DNA of 49,962 nt from Stenotrophomonas sp. SAM-B (GCF_013387485.1 NZ_JABBXB010000018.1:1-49962), one strand, 5' to 3'. Positions 33,041-42,310 are shown, counted from the stretch's first letter. Notes: a model not told the origin generated them from the sequence alone. Numbers and translations are program-made.

Positions 33041-33945
33041 AGCGCCGTCCGTGCCGGTTGCACCGGCGTGGCCGGGGCGGTGTCCGGCTGGATGGTGACC
33101 GTGGCGGTACGCCCGGCGATCAGGTTCACGCCGGCCGGCACGCGGTCGATATGGATGCGCACCGGGATGCGCTGGGCCAGCCGCACCCAGTCGAAGGCAG
33201 GGGTCACGTTCGGCAGCAGGCTGCTGCCTTCGCTGCGGTAACGGTCTTCGATGCCGGCGGCGATGCTCTGCACGTGGCCCTGCAGCGGCTGCGCTTCGCC
33301 CATCAGGCGGATGTCGACCTTCTGGCCGGCATGCACGCCCTGCAGGCGGGTTTCTTCGAAGTAGCCGTCCACGCGGAACGAGCCGGTATCGAGCACGGCC
33401 ATCACCGGGCGCCCGGCGGTCACGTAGTCGCCCGCGCGCACGGTGCGGTCGTTGACGTGGCCATCGCTGGGGCTGCGCACTTCGGTACGCGCCAGGTTGA
33501 GCTTGGCCAGATCGACGGCGGCCTGCGCGGTGGCCATCGAGGCCTGCGCGGCGAGCAGCTTGGCGCGGCGCACTTCGGCATCCTCGGCGGCGACCAGATC
33601 CTGCAGGCTGCGGTCGCGCGCGATCTCGCGGCGCAGCTGGTCCAGCGTGGCACGGCGTTCGCCGAGCGCGGCCTGGGCCTGTTCCAGCGCGATCTCATAG
33701 CGCGCGCGGTCGACCACGAACAGCACGTCACCGCGCTTGACCGGCTGGTTGTCGGCGACCTTCACCGCCTCCACCAGCCCGGACACGTCCGGCGCGACCT
33801 GCACCACGTCGGCGCTGACGTGCGCATCGCGCGTCCACGGCTCGTCCATGTAGTACGCCCACAGGTGGCGCAGCACCAGCACGGCGGCCACCACGGCCAC
33901 GACGGTCAACACGACCGGGAATGTCTGCTTGAGGATCTTGTTCAC
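33037..33945 (-). CDS. HlyD-family periplasmic adaptor (EmrA/AaeA-like)
   Basis: A 302-residue membrane fusion protein. One N-terminal membrane helix (about 10-27) is followed by the biotinyl-lipoyl-like half TRDAHVSADVVQVAPDVSGLVEAVKVADNQPVKRGDVLFVVD, a helical hairpin (about 80-150), and the second lipoyl half with EVRSPSDGHVNDRTVRAGDYVTAG. The GTG at 33945 overlaps the stop of the DUF1656 gene (GTGA), as NodT does with this gene, so it is preferred over a TTG at 33957. It joins the FUSC pump to the NodT channel. Confidence 0.9.
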   Translation of the reverse strand: MNKILKQTFPVVLTVVAVVAAVLVLRHLWAYYMDEPWTRDAHVSADVVQVAPDVSGLVEAVKVADNQPVKRGDVLFVVDRARYEIALEQAQAALGERRATLDQLRREIARDRSLQDLVAAEDAEVRRAKLLAAQASMATAQAAVDLAKLNLARTEVRSPSDGHVNDRTVRAGDYVTAGRPVMAVLDTGSFRVDGYFEETRLQGVHAGQKVDIRLMGEAQPLQGHVQSIAAGIEDRYRSEGSSLLPNVTPAFDWVRLAQRIPVRIHIDRVPAGVNLIAGRTATVTIQPDTAPATPVQPARTAL

Positions 33946-34151
33946 GATTGCATCCAACGCATCAGGGAAAACAACCCGCCGAGCACGATCACGTACACGG
34001 CCAGGTTGAACAGGGCGGGGTGCCAGATGTGGCGGTAGGCGCCGGTGCGCTGCAGGACCACGCGCAACCCGCTCTTGAGCAGGTAGGCAAGCAGCATCAG
34101 CCCGAGCAGGGTCGGGACGAACACACCATAGAGACTGAATTCACCGTACAT
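33942..34151 (-). CDS. DUF1656 family small membrane protein (AaeX-like)
   Basis: A 69-residue protein with two hydrophobic helices (about 5-24 and 47-64). The pattern EFSLYGVFVPTLLGLMLLAYLL matches DUF1656/AaeX, the small protein regularly encoded before the adaptor in FUSC-type efflux operons. Its role is unknown. Its stop overlaps the HlyD start. A SMAG element and a gap of 101 bases separate it from the MarR gene. Confidence 0.85.
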   Translation of the reverse strand: MYGEFSLYGVFVPTLLGLMLLAYLLKSGLRVVLQRTGAYRHIWHPALFNLAVYVIVLGGLFSLMRWMQS

Positions 34152-34177
34152 CGAGGCAAAGGATTCACAGGAGAAAG

Positions 34178-34204
34178 GTAGGCGACGACCGTTGGTCGTC
34201 GTAC
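34178..34204 (+). repeat. SMAG-type REP element
   Basis: GTAGGCGACGACCGTTGGTC continuing to GTCGTAC; a GTAG head with a variant palindrome. It lies in the gap between marR and the DUF1656 gene, within the probable efflux transcript. Confidence 0.75.
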
Positions 34205-34252
34205 GTCATGCCGTCGCAGTACGACACCGGGCGGTACAACGGGGGAACAGGC

Positions 34253-34708
34253 TTACGTCACGCGGTCGGCCGCATCGGCCAGCAGCTGCCACAGCTTCAG
34301 GACGGTGCGCAGTTCATCCATGGTCAGCTCGCCGAACACGTCCTGGCGCAGGCCGATCAACTGGGTTTCCAGCTCGCTGACCAGGGCCTCGCCCTTGTCG
34401 GTCAGCCACAGCAGATTCGCGCGGCGGTCGCTGGCGTCGCATTCGCGGCGGACCAGGTCGCTGGCGGCCAGCTTGTCCAGCAGGCGTACCAGCGAGGGGC
34501 CTTCCATGCCCAGCTGGTGGGCCAATGCCACCTGGCGGATACCCCCGCCGGCGCGCCCGATCATCAGCAGCGGCATGGTGCAGGCGGCCGAGATGCCGTA
34601 GCTGCCCAGGGCCTGGTCGGCCAGGCGCTGCCACTGCCGCCCTGCATAGAGCAGGCCGGAACTGAGCTGCATCTGCAGCTGGGTACGTTCGTCGAGGGAT
34701 CGGTTCAT
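34253..34708 (-). CDS. MarR-family transcriptional regulator of the efflux locus
   Basis: A 151-residue winged-helix regulator. The HTH spans about residues 55-95 (IRQVALAHQLGMEGPSLVRLLDKLAASDLVRRECDASDRRANLLWLTDKG), ending in the DRR wing typical of MarR. It is encoded first in a run of five minus-strand genes (MarR, DUF1656, HlyD, NodT, FUSC) and is the obvious repressor of the pump. The ATG at 34708 follows a promoter overlapped by an inverted repeat (34716-34744), which suggests autorepression. No ribosome site is visible; the predicted leader is only about four bases. Confidence 0.88.
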   Translation of the reverse strand: MNRSLDERTQLQMQLSSGLLYAGRQWQRLADQALGSYGISAACTMPLLMIGRAGGGIRQVALAHQLGMEGPSLVRLLDKLAASDLVRRECDASDRRANLLWLTDKGEALVSELETQLIGLRQDVFGELTMDELRTVLKLWQLLADAADRVT

Positions 34709-34715
34709 CAGAATA

Positions 34716-34746
34716 GATAGGATACTACTAATTCGCGTCCTATCAA
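34716..34746 (-). promoter_or_regulatory. marR promoter with overlapping operator-like inverted repeat
   Basis: On the minus strand TTGATA (34746-34741) and TATCCT (34724-34719) are 16 bases apart. GATAGGA (34716-34722) and TCCTATC (34738-34744) are exact inverted repeats 15 bases apart, so a bound dimer would cover both boxes. Autoregulation by MarR is inference from position. Confidence 0.65.
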
Positions 34747-34867
34747 TACCCGTGGCACAACCGCCGCCCAATGAGCGCCTGCCCGGGCGAGGCCGGGGCG
34801 CCGCCGCGCAGGACGCCCGAGGGGTCTGTCGGGTACGATGCTCGCCCCCCTTCGGGTGCTGTATGTA

Positions 34868-35470
34868 ATGAGCAAGCAAGACAACGACGCCAACCCCGTC
34901 ACCCAGGCCGAGGCCGAATCGGCGGTGCGCACCCTGCTGCGCTGGGCCGGTGAAGATCCGACCCGTGAAGGCCTGCTGGATACCCCGCGCCGCGTTGCCG
35001 AAGCCTATGGCGACTGGTTCAGCGGCTACCGCGACGACCCGCGCGCCTACATGGAGCGGACCTTCGAGGAAGTGGCCGGCTACGACGAACTGATCGTGCT
35101 GCGCGACATCGAGTACGAAAGCCACTGCGAACACCACATGGCGCCGATCATCGGCCGCGTGCACGTCGGCTACCTGCCGGCCGGCAAGGTGGTGGGCATC
35201 AGCAAGCTGGCCCGCGTGGTCGAGGCGTATGCACGCCGCTTCCAGGTCCAGGAAAAGATGACCGCGCAGATCGCCCAGTGCATCCAGGACGTGCTGCAGC
35301 CGGTCGGCGTGGGCGTGGTGGTGGAAGGTGCGCACGAGTGCATGACCACCCGCGGCATCCACAAGCGCGGCGTCAGCATGGTCACCTCGAAGATGCTGGG
35401 CAGCTTCCGCGAGGACGCGCGCACCCGCGCCGAGTTCCTGCGTTTCATCGAAGTGGGCGGCAAGCGCTGA
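34868..35470 (+). CDS. folE: GTP cyclohydrolase I
   Basis: A 200-residue enzyme that converts GTP to dihydroneopterin triphosphate, the first step to folate and tetrahydrobiopterin-like pterins. Zinc ligands are visible: Cys87 and His90 in SHCEHH and Cys158 in HECMTTRG; the motifs [32 protein letters not shown] and [10 protein letters not shown] are diagnostic. The ATG at 34868 is preferred to one at 34838, which lies within a TACGAT -10-like box (34834-34839). No strong ribosome site is visible. The gene precedes the JetABC-like operon by 127 bases; there is no functional reason to link them. Confidence 0.93.
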   Translation: MSKQDNDANPVTQAEAESAVRTLLRWAGEDPTREGLLDTPRRVAEAYGDWFSGYRDDPRAYMERTFEEVAGYDELIVLRDIEYESHCEHHMAPIIGRVHVGYLPAGKVVGISKLARVVEAYARRFQVQEKMTAQIAQCIQDVLQPVGVGVVVEGAHECMTTRGIHKRGVSMVTSKMLGSFREDARTRAEFLRFIEVGGKR

Positions 35471-35597
35471 TTCCCCGCGCTGTCGCGCGCGACCGGCAGG
35501 CGCTGGGCTTCGGCCCGGCCCTGCGGGTGCGTGCGCGTCCCGTTTCCCTCCCGGCCGCCGCGATCCGCGCGGCCCGTCTTCCTGTCCCCGGTCTCGA

Positions 35598-37067
35598 ATG
35601 AAACATCGCGAGCGCATTACCCGTTACCGCCACCTGCGCGAACAGTCGCAGTGGAAGCTGCTGGCGGCCGATCACGCGCCGGAGATCATCGGCCTGCTGC
35701 AGAGCCTGCTGATGCAGGACGAACGCACCCTGTCCACCGCGGTGCTGCACGAACGCCTGCAGCGCGCGCTGGATGACCTCAGGGCCGATGAGCTGTCGCG
35801 CGACCTGCCGCGCACCGCACAGGCCTACATCGCGCACTGGCTGGCCCAGGGCTGGCTGGAACGTCGCCTGCCGGAAGGCGCCGACCAGGAACAGTACGAA
35901 CTGTCCACCCAGGCCGCGCAGGCGATCCGCTTCGCCGACAGCCTGGAGCAGGCGCGCGCCGCCGCAACCGAGAGCCGGCTGGCGCTGGTGATCGAGCAGC
36001 TCTCGCAGCTGGCCGCGCTGACCGAATCCAACCCGGATGCGCGCCTGTCCGCGCTGCGCGACGAGCGCGACCGCATCGATGCCGAGATCGCCCGTGTCAG
36101 CGGCGGCAAGGTCTCCTCGCTGGATGGCAAGCGCGCGCTGGAGCGGACCCGCCAGATCATCGGCCTGGCCGACGAGCTGACCGAAGACTTCCGCCGCGTG
36201 CGCGACGACTTCGAACGCCTCAACCGTGAATTCCGCGAACGCATCATCGATGACGAGGGCGAGCGCGGCGACGTGCTGTCCAAGCTGTTCGAAGGCGTGG
36301 ACGTGATCGGCGACAGTGACGCCGGGCGCAGCTTCGAGGCGTTCTGGCGCCTGCTCAACGATGCTGAACAGAGTGCCCAGCTCGATGCCGCGCTGGAGAC
36401 CGTGCTCGCGCGTGGTTTCGCGCGCAAGCTGGACCGTAACGAGCGCACCTTCCTGCGCGGCTTCACCACCACCATGCTCGAGCGCGGTGGCCAGGTCCAC
36501 GACGTGCTGCAGCACTTCGCGCGCAGCCTGCGCGGCTTCGTGCAGAGCCGTGGCTACCTGGAACAGCGCCGCCTCAACCAGCTGCTCAAGCAGGCACAGG
36601 GCGAGGCTCTGGGCCTGCGCGATCACATCCCGGCGCAGCGCTCCATCGGCCGCGACCTGCAGCTGACCACCAGCCGGCTGCGCTCGCTCTCGCAATGGAA
36701 GCTGCACGATCCGCGCCAGGCGCAGGTCGATGGCAGCGTGCAGCGCAACGACACCGCCGCGATCTCGCTGGAGAGCGTCGGCGACCTGGTGGCGGCCTCG
36801 GAAATCGACTTCCGCACCCTGCGCCGCGACCTGCATGACCTGCTCGGCGCGCAGCCGCGGCTGTCGATCGCCCAGGTGCTTGAACACCGCGAGGCCCCGC
36901 AGGGCCTCGGCAGCATCATCGGTTACCTCTCTCTTGGCACCCGCCATGGCGAGGTCGCCGCCGACCAACAGGAGATCGCGCAATGGCGCGGCGGCGATGG
37001 CCACTGGCGTCGCGCCCGCATTCCGCTGATCTGGTTCACCCAGGAGAAACGCCATGAGCTGGCATGA
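35598..37067 (+). CDS. jetA: JetA/MksF-like kleisin-type subunit (DUF3375)
   Basis: A 489-residue protein recognised as DUF3375, the JetA component of type I Wadjet and counterpart of MksF/MukF. It opens with [45 protein letters not shown], the usual N-terminal winged-helix region; the middle (about 110-230) is helical and probably coiled-coil, and the C-terminus ([38 protein letters not shown], about 375-415) forms the second winged helix that would bind the ATPase head. Length is normal for the family. It overlaps the jetB start by 14 bases. In Wadjet the complex extrudes plasmid DNA loops; without JetD nearby the role here could instead be chromosome organisation. Confidence 0.85.
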   Translation: MKHRERITRYRHLREQSQWKLLAADHAPEIIGLLQSLLMQDERTLSTAVLHERLQRALDDLRADELSRDLPRTAQAYIAHWLAQGWLERRLPEGADQEQYELSTQAAQAIRFADSLEQARAAATESRLALVIEQLSQLAALTESNPDARLSALRDERDRIDAEIARVSGGKVSSLDGKRALERTRQIIGLADELTEDFRRVRDDFERLNREFRERIIDDEGERGDVLSKLFEGVDVIGDSDAGRSFEAFWRLLNDAEQSAQLDAALETVLARGFARKLDRNERTFLRGFTTTMLERGGQVHDVLQHFARSLRGFVQSRGYLEQRRLNQLLKQAQGEALGLRDHIPAQRSIGRDLQLTTSRLRSLSQWKLHDPRQAQVDGSVQRNDTAAISLESVGDLVAASEIDFRTLRRDLHDLLGAQPRLSIAQVLEHREAPQGLGSIIGYLSLGTRHGEVAADQQEIAQWRGGDGHWRRARIPLIWFTQEKRHELA

Positions 37068-37755
37068 CCAATCCAACGACGCCCCGATCGACGGCGGCGC
37101 AGACGAGCACGACGACGAACCGGTCGTGGTGACGCCCGTCCTGCGGCGTAACAATGACGTGTTCTACATGGGCGACACCGGCCGGCTGCCGCTGGATGGC
37201 CGCCGCGCGCTGTGCCAGCTGCTGATCGGCCCGAGCATCGACCAGCTGCGCCACGCCAAGCTGTGGCCGGCGCTGATCCGCAGCGAAGCGGCGATCCGCT
37301 CGGCGCTCTCGGACCTGTTCCTGGAACTGGTGCTGGACCGCGAGAGCGGCGTGGCCTTCACCCGCCAGGCCGATACCGAAGATATCGATGCGCCGGTGCT
37401 GCTGCGTACCTCGCCGCTGACCTTCATCGACTCGGTGCTGCTGCTGCACCTGCGCCAGCAGTTGGCCGAAGCCGATGCGCGCGGCGTGCGCGCGGTGGTC
37501 GAGGACGGTGAACTGGCCGAAGCACTGGCCGTGTACGAGCGCCACCTGTCCACCGACCGCGCCGGCTTCAACCGCCGCGTCGCCAGTGCCGTGCAGAAGA
37601 TGAAGGACAACCACATCCTCACCCGCCTCGGCGGTGACGATGCGCGTCATGAAGTCTCGCCGGCACTGAAACTGATGTTCTCCGCCGAAGATGTCGCCGC
37701 CCTGGCGCAGGTGTACCGCCGCCTGCGCGAAGCGCCGGCCGACCTCGACGCCTGA
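37054..37755 (+). CDS. jetB: JetB/MksE-like subunit (DUF4194)
   Basis: A 233-residue protein of the DUF4194 family, the JetB component that corresponds to MksE/MukE. An acidic, flexible N-terminus (about 1-30, GGADEHDDE) leads into the winged-helix pair ([59 protein letters not shown]). It binds the kleisin JetA. AGGAG lies seven bases before the ATG, within the end of jetA. jetC follows after 46 bases. Confidence 0.85.
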   Translation: MSWHDQSNDAPIDGGADEHDDEPVVVTPVLRRNNDVFYMGDTGRLPLDGRRALCQLLIGPSIDQLRHAKLWPALIRSEAAIRSALSDLFLELVLDRESGVAFTRQADTEDIDAPVLLRTSPLTFIDSVLLLHLRQQLAEADARGVRAVVEDGELAEALAVYERHLSTDRAGFNRRVASAVQKMKDNHILTRLGGDDARHEVSPALKLMFSAEDVAALAQVYRRLREAPADLDA

Positions 37756-37801
37756 GCGCGCGCCCGCGCGCCGCTGCCCTGCCTGGATTGCTAGCCCTGC
37801 C

Positions 37802-40800
37802 ATGACCGTCCACATTCCCGCACCCGCTTTGTTCCCCGGCGACCAGCCCGACCCGCGCGCGCAGCAGTTCCGCATGCGCCGCCTGCAGGTCCACAACTGG
37901 GGCACGTTCTCCGGCCTGACCGAAGTGCCGATCGCCGAACGCGGCTTCCTGTTCGTCGGCCGCTCCGGCTCGGGCAAGTCGACCCTGCTCGATGCGATGT
38001 CCGCGCTGCTGGTACCGCCGGCCCTGGTCGACTTCAACGCCGCCGCGCGCGAAGCCGAACGCAGTGGCCGCGACCGCAACCTGGTCTCCTACGTGCGTGG
38101 CGCCTGGGCCGACCAGCAGGACAGCGGCACCGGCGAGATCGCCACCCAGTACCTGCGCAAGGGCGCCACCTGGACCGCGCTGGTGCTGGAATACCGCAGC
38201 AACGACGGCCGCATCGTCAGCCTGGTGCGCCTGTTCTGGATCGCCGGCAACGGTGCCGCCGCGGCCGATGTGCGCAAGCACTACATGGTGGCCGAGCGCA
38301 GCTTCGACATCGCGCGCGACCTGGGTGGTTTCGACCTGGACCTGCGCAAGCTCAAGCAGCGCCTGGGCGATGTGCATCACTTCGACAGCTTCGCCAGCTA
38401 TGCCGAACGTTTCCGCCACGTGCTCGGGATCGAGAACGAGATGGCGCTGCGCCTGCTGCACAAGACGCAGTCTGCGAAGAACCTCGGCGATCTGAACGTG
38501 TTCCTGCGCGACTTCATGCTCGATGCACCGCGCACCTTCGATGCGGCCGAGCGGCTGGTCGATGATTTCGCCGAACTCGATGGCGCCCACCAGGCCGTGG
38601 TCACCGCGCGTCGCCAGGTCGAGACCCTGTTGCCGGCGCGTGGGCATTACGCCGATCTGCAGGCACTGCGCCGCCAGCGCGAAGACCTGGACGAGATGAA
38701 GCTGGGCATCGACGGCGTGCGCGAGCAGCGTCGCCTGGCTCTGCTCGAGGCACGCCTGCTGGAACTGGATACCCGCGACCGCGGTCTGTCCGGGGAAGAA
38801 GGCCAGCGCCGCAGTGCGCTGGAGAACCATGAAAGCCACCTCGCCGAACTGGAGGCGCAGCGCCGCCAGCAGGGCGGCGAACGCATCGAAGAGCTGGAGC
38901 GCGAGCAGGGCCGTGTCGCCCAGGAACGCGACCGCCGCCTGGCCAAGCGCAGCCAGGCCAACCATGCCAGCCGTGAACTGGGTGAAACCCTGGCCGAGAC
39001 CGCGCATGGCTTTGCCGAACAGCTCGCCCGCGCGCAGGCCCGGCTGGACGACGGCCAGCGCGCCGCGGCCGAACTGGACGAGGCCATCGCCGAACGCATG
39101 GGGGGCAAGCGCGACGACGAGCGCCGCTTCGCCGAGGTGCGCTCGGAACTGGACGCGCTCAAGCGCACCCCGTCCAGCATTCCCGCACCCATGCAGCAGC
39201 TGCGCGCGCGGCTGAGCAGCGACACCGGCATTCCCGAGGCGGCGCTGCCGTTCGTGGGCGAACTGCTGCAGGTCCGCGACGAAGACGCCGCATGGCAGGG
39301 CGCCATCGAGCGCGTGCTGCATGGCTTCGCGCAGTCGCTGCTGGTCGATGAGCGCCACCACGCCCAGGTCTCGGAGTGGATCAACCAGACCCACCTCGGT
39401 ACCCGCCTGGTGTATTACCGGGTGCGCCGCAACGACGATGCGCTGCACGGCCGTGAGCCGGGCGCGCGTTCGCTGCTGCACAAGCTGGAACTGCGCGAGC
39501 ACGGCTATGCCGGCTGGCTGCGCCGCGAGCTGGGCAAGCGCTTCGACTACGAATGCGTGGATGCGCGGCATCTGCGCGACACGGACCGCGGCATCACCAA
39601 GGAAGGCCAGGTCAAGCATCCGGGCGAACGCTTCGAGAAGGACGATCGCCACAACATCAGCGATCGCCGTCGTTGGCTGCTCGGCTTCAACAACCGCGAC
39701 AAGCTGGATCTGTACGAGCGCGAAGCGATCGAACTGGCCCAGCGCATCGCCGCCTGCGACAGCGACGTGGCCGGCCTGCGCGCGCAGCGCGAACAGGATG
39801 GCAAGGCCCGCCTGGCCTGCCATCAGCTGTGCACGCTGGGCTGGGACGAGATCGATGTGGCCGCACCGCTGCAGCGTCTGGACGACATCGCCCAGGCCCT
39901 GCACGATCTGCGCGAAGGCAATGCCGATCTGCGCAGGCTGGGCGAACAGATCGAGAAGACCCGGGCCGATGTGGCCCAGGCCAAGCGCACCTATGAAGAC
40001 GTGCGCGTGGAGCGCGGCCAGCTCGGCCGTGAGCACGAACGCCTGGAACGCCTGCACGAGCAGTGCGCGCCGTTGGCCAAGCGCGTGGTCACGCCGCTGC
40101 AGCAACAGGGCCTGGACGAACGCCTGAAAGCGCTCGGCGTGCTCAGCCTGGAGAACCTGGAAGCCCACTTCCGGCAGATCAGCAACACGCTCAACGAACA
40201 GCTCGGCGGTTCCCAGGCCGAACACAACCGCCTGGAGAACCTGCTGCTCGGCTGCTTCCGCCGTTACTGCCAGGCCTGGCCGGAAGACAGTGGCGATTTC
40301 ACCGTCAGCCTGTCCAGCGCCGAGGATTTCCTCGCCCGCCTGCAGCGGCTGGAGAACGATGGCCTGCCGCAGCACGAAGCGCGTTTCTTCGATCTGCTGC
40401 AGAGCCAGAGCAAGAACAACCTGCTGGCCCTGCAGCGGCACACGGCCGAGGCGCGCAAGTCGATCGCCCAGCGCCTGGACGAGGTCAATGCCTCGCTGGA
40501 GCAGGTGCCGTTCAACCGCGGCACCCTGCTGACCATCGAACTCACCGACCGCCGCCTGCCCGAGGTACTGGATTTCCACCAGCGCCTGCGCGACGTGCTG
40601 TCCCAGCAGCAGACCGAGCAGCGCGAACTGGCCGAAGCGCAGTTCGCGGTGCTGCGCGAGCTGGTCGCCAAGCTCGGCTCGCAGGAAGGCGAGGACAAGC
40701 GCTGGCGCGAGCTGGTGCTGGACGTGCGCCTGCACGTGGAGTTCGTCGGCGTCGAACTCGATGCCGCCACCCGCCAGCAGGTCGAGATCTACCGCAGCGG

Positions 40801-41434
40801 TGCGGGCAAGTCCGGCGGCCAGCGCCAGAAGCTGGCCACCACCTGCCTGGCCGCCGCGCTGCGCTACCAGCTCGGCGGTGCCGACGGCCAGCTGCCCAGC
40901 TACGCGGCGGTGGTGCTCGATGAAGCCTTCGACAAGGCCGACAACGAGTTCACCGCGCTGGCGATGAACATCTTCGACAACTTCGGGTTCCAGATGGTCG
41001 TGGCCACCCCGCTGAAGTCGGTGATGACGCTGGAGCCCTTCATCGGGGGTGCCTGCTTCGTGGAAATCAGTGGTCGCCACGACTCCGGCGTGCTGCTGAT
41101 CGAGTACGACGACGAGGGTCGGCGCCTGAAGCTGCCGGAGCGGGCCCGCGCGGGTGAGACGGCCGCGGCATCGGCATCGGCACCCGCGGTGATCGCGGTG
41201 TCTGACGTGGTCGATGTGCCGAAGGAGGTTGCCGACGAGGGGATCGCCGGATCGCCCGCCGGGCAGGCCGACGCCGAGGTGGACGCCGTGGACGCACCGG
41301 CACCGGTATCGCGCCCGAAGGTGGCCGCAGCCAAGGCCGCAGCCAAGGCGCCGGCAAAGAAGGCCGCCACGAAGACGGCCACCAGGGCCGGCCCGAAGGC
41401 CGCCGCGAAGAAGCCGGCCAAGCCCAAGCGCTGA
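37802..41434 (+). CDS. jetC: JetC/MksB-like SMC-type ATPase with lysine/alanine-rich C-terminal tail
   Basis: A 1210-residue SMC-like protein. Walker A GRSGSGKST is at about 53-61, two coiled-coil arms flank a hinge-like region (about 450-620), the signature SGAGKSGGQRQKLA lies near 999-1012 and Walker B VVLDEAFDKAD near 1037-1047, the split head layout of JetC, MksB and MukB. The folded part ends near residue 1115. About 95 extra residues follow: a linker rich in Ala, Asp and Glu, then a tail from about 1171 to 1210 with eleven Lys, three Arg, no acidic residue, and Ala/Pro between them, as in histone-H1-like or AlgP tails. This tail is unusual for JetC. It is the last gene of the three-gene operon; a jetD nuclease gene is absent. 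Confidence 0.85.
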   Translation: MTVHIPAPALFPGDQPDPRAQQFRMRRLQVHNWGTFSGLTEVPIAERGFLFVGRSGSGKSTLLDAMSALLVPPALVDFNAAAREAERSGRDRNLVSYVRGAWADQQDSGTGEIATQYLRKGATWTALVLEYRSNDGRIVSLVRLFWIAGNGAAAADVRKHYMVAERSFDIARDLGGFDLDLRKLKQRLGDVHHFDSFASYAERFRHVLGIENEMALRLLHKTQSAKNLGDLNVFLRDFMLDAPRTFDAAERLVDDFAELDGAHQAVVTARRQVETLLPARGHYADLQALRRQREDLDEMKLGIDGVREQRRLALLEARLLELDTRDRGLSGEEGQRRSALENHESHLAELEAQRRQQGGERIEELEREQGRVAQERDRRLAKRSQANHASRELGETLAETAHGFAEQLARAQARLDDGQRAAAELDEAIAERMGGKRDDERRFAEVRSELDALKRTPSSIPAPMQQLRARLSSDTGIPEAALPFVGELLQVRDEDAAWQGAIERVLHGFAQSLLVDERHHAQVSEWINQTHLGTRLVYYRVRRNDDALHGREPGARSLLHKLELREHGYAGWLRRELGKRFDYECVDARHLRDTDRGITKEGQVKHPGERFEKDDRHNISDRRRWLLGFNNRDKLDLYEREAIELAQRIAACDSDVAGLRAQREQDGKARLACHQLCTLGWDEIDVAAPLQRLDDIAQALHDLREGNADLRRLGEQIEKTRADVAQAKRTYEDVRVERGQLGREHERLERLHEQCAPLAKRVVTPLQQQGLDERLKALGVLSLENLEAHFRQISNTLNEQLGGSQAEHNRLENLLLGCFRRYCQAWPEDSGDFTVSLSSAEDFLARLQRLENDGLPQHEARFFDLLQSQSKNNLLALQRHTAEARKSIAQRLDEVNASLEQVPFNRGTLLTIELTDRRLPEVLDFHQRLRDVLSQQQTEQRELAEAQFAVLRELVAKLGSQEGEDKRWRELVLDVRLHVEFVGVELDAATRQQVEIYRSGAGKSGGQRQKLATTCLAAALRYQLGGADGQLPSYAAVVLDEAFDKADNEFTALAMNIFDNFGFQMVVATPLKSVMTLEPFIGGACFVEISGRHDSGVLLIEYDDEGRRLKLPERARAGETAAASASAPAVIAVSDVVDVPKEVADEGIAGSPAGQADAEVDAVDAPAPVSRPKVAAAKAAAKAPAKKAATKTATRAGPKAAAKKPAKPKR

Positions 41435-41440
41435 GCCATC

Positions 41441-41468
41441 GACGGGTCAGCCCCAGGGCTGGCCCGTC
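41441..41468. terminator. Hairpin between jetC and the TSUP gene
   Basis: GACGGGTCAGCC and GGCTGGCCCGTC pair over 12 bases (one G-T pair) around the loop CCAG, in the 37-base gap between convergent genes. There is no T-run. It could serve both directions. Confidence 0.55.
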
Positions 41469-41471
41469 CGG

Positions 41472-42248
41472 CTAACCGGCGAAGGTATCCCAGCCCATCC
41501 GGGCGATCAGCACCACCACCAGGCCGACGAACAGCTTGCGGATGAAGGGCGTGCCACCGCGCAGCGCCATCCGCGTGCCGACCACCGAGCCGATGATGTT
41601 GGCCGCGGCCATCGGCAGCGCGAACAGCCACAGGATGTTGCCGGTCGGTACGAAGAACGAGATCGCCGCCACGTTGGTCGCCAGGTTCACCACCTTGGAC
41701 GCGGCCGACGCACGCAGGAAGTCCAGCCCGAAGAAGCGCACGAACAGGAAGATCAGGAAGCTGCCGGTGCCGGGCCCGAAGAAGCCGTCGTAGAACCCGA
41801 TCACCGCACCGATCGCCAGTGCGGTCACCAGCTCCCTGCGGCCGATCTCGCGCGGGCGGTGCAGGGCACCGAAGTCCTTCTTCCACAGCGTGTAGCCGAG
41901 CATCGCCACCAGCAGCACCAGCACCAGCGGGCGCACCGCGTCCTTGGGCAGCAGGCTGACCGCCGTGGCCCCGGCAAACGAGAACACGAAGGCCGTGCCC
42001 GCCGCGAACAGCACCGGCCGCCACGGGAAGCGCACATTGCGCGCATAGCGGAATGCCGCGGCTGCGGTGCCGAACATCGAGCTGAACTTGTTGGTGCCGA
42101 ACAGCATCGCCGGCGTGTGCTGCGGCAGGACGGTGAACAACCCGGGCAACTGCACCAGCCCACCGCCGCCGACGGCGGCATCGACGAGGCCGGCGATGAA
42201 GGCGATCGCCACCAACCACAACAGCTCAGGGGGAACCAGCTCAAGCAC
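41472..42248 (-). CDS. TSUP-family (TauE/SafE) membrane transporter
   Basis: A 258-residue inner-membrane protein with about eight hydrophobic helices in two repeats. The repeat motif [19 protein letters not shown] (about 18-36) and its partner [20 protein letters not shown] (about 140-159) are diagnostic of TSUP (YfcA-type). Relatives move sulfite, sulfoacetate or related anions; the substrate here is unknown. The start is uncertain: GTG 42248 gives the usual opening, while ATG 42281 or 42293 would add a basic extension, and none has a good ribosome site. It is divergent from the YchJ-like gene. Confidence 0.82.
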   Translation of the reverse strand: MLELVPPELLWLVAIAFIAGLVDAAVGGGGLVQLPGLFTVLPQHTPAMLFGTNKFSSMFGTAAAAFRYARNVRFPWRPVLFAAGTAFVFSFAGATAVSLLPKDAVRPLVLVLLVAMLGYTLWKKDFGALHRPREIGRRELVTALAIGAVIGFYDGFFGPGTGSFLIFLFVRFFGLDFLRASAASKVVNLATNVAAISFFVPTGNILWLFALPMAAANIIGSVVGTRMALRGGTPFIRKLFVGLVVVLIARMGWDTFAG

Positions 42249-42298
42249 GGCGGCACATCGCGGCAGAAGGCGCGCCAGCATACGCCCGCCCATCGCGC

Positions 42299-42304
42299 GA
42301 CAAT
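42299..42304 (+). promoter_or_regulatory. -10 element GACAAT, probable leaderless start for the YchJ-like gene
   Basis: GACAAT is followed by ACCCCC and then the ATG at 42311, the same six-base spacing as at 2262 and 13095. There is no ribosome site. Confidence 0.45.
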
Positions 42305-42310
42305 ACCCCC

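Noticed and set aside
35471..35597. Gap between folE and jetA searched for a jetD gene, toxin or small RNA
   Set aside because: 127 bases hold no open frame of note and no hairpin strong enough to call; only a short shadow frame was seen.
34253..35617. A 454-codon minus-strand frame that would extend MarR upstream through folE
   Set aside because: The part beyond the MarR ATG at 34708 is antisense to folE and lies upstream of the marR promoter.
37619..41080. Minus-strand open frame of 1153 codons opposite jetC
   Set aside because: Antisense shadow of the SMC-like gene with compositionally biased translation and no domain.
41310..41434. Short tandem-like DNA repeat at the end of jetC
   Set aside because: The DNA repeats only reflect the Lys/Ala codons of the basic tail, which is reported as a protein feature.
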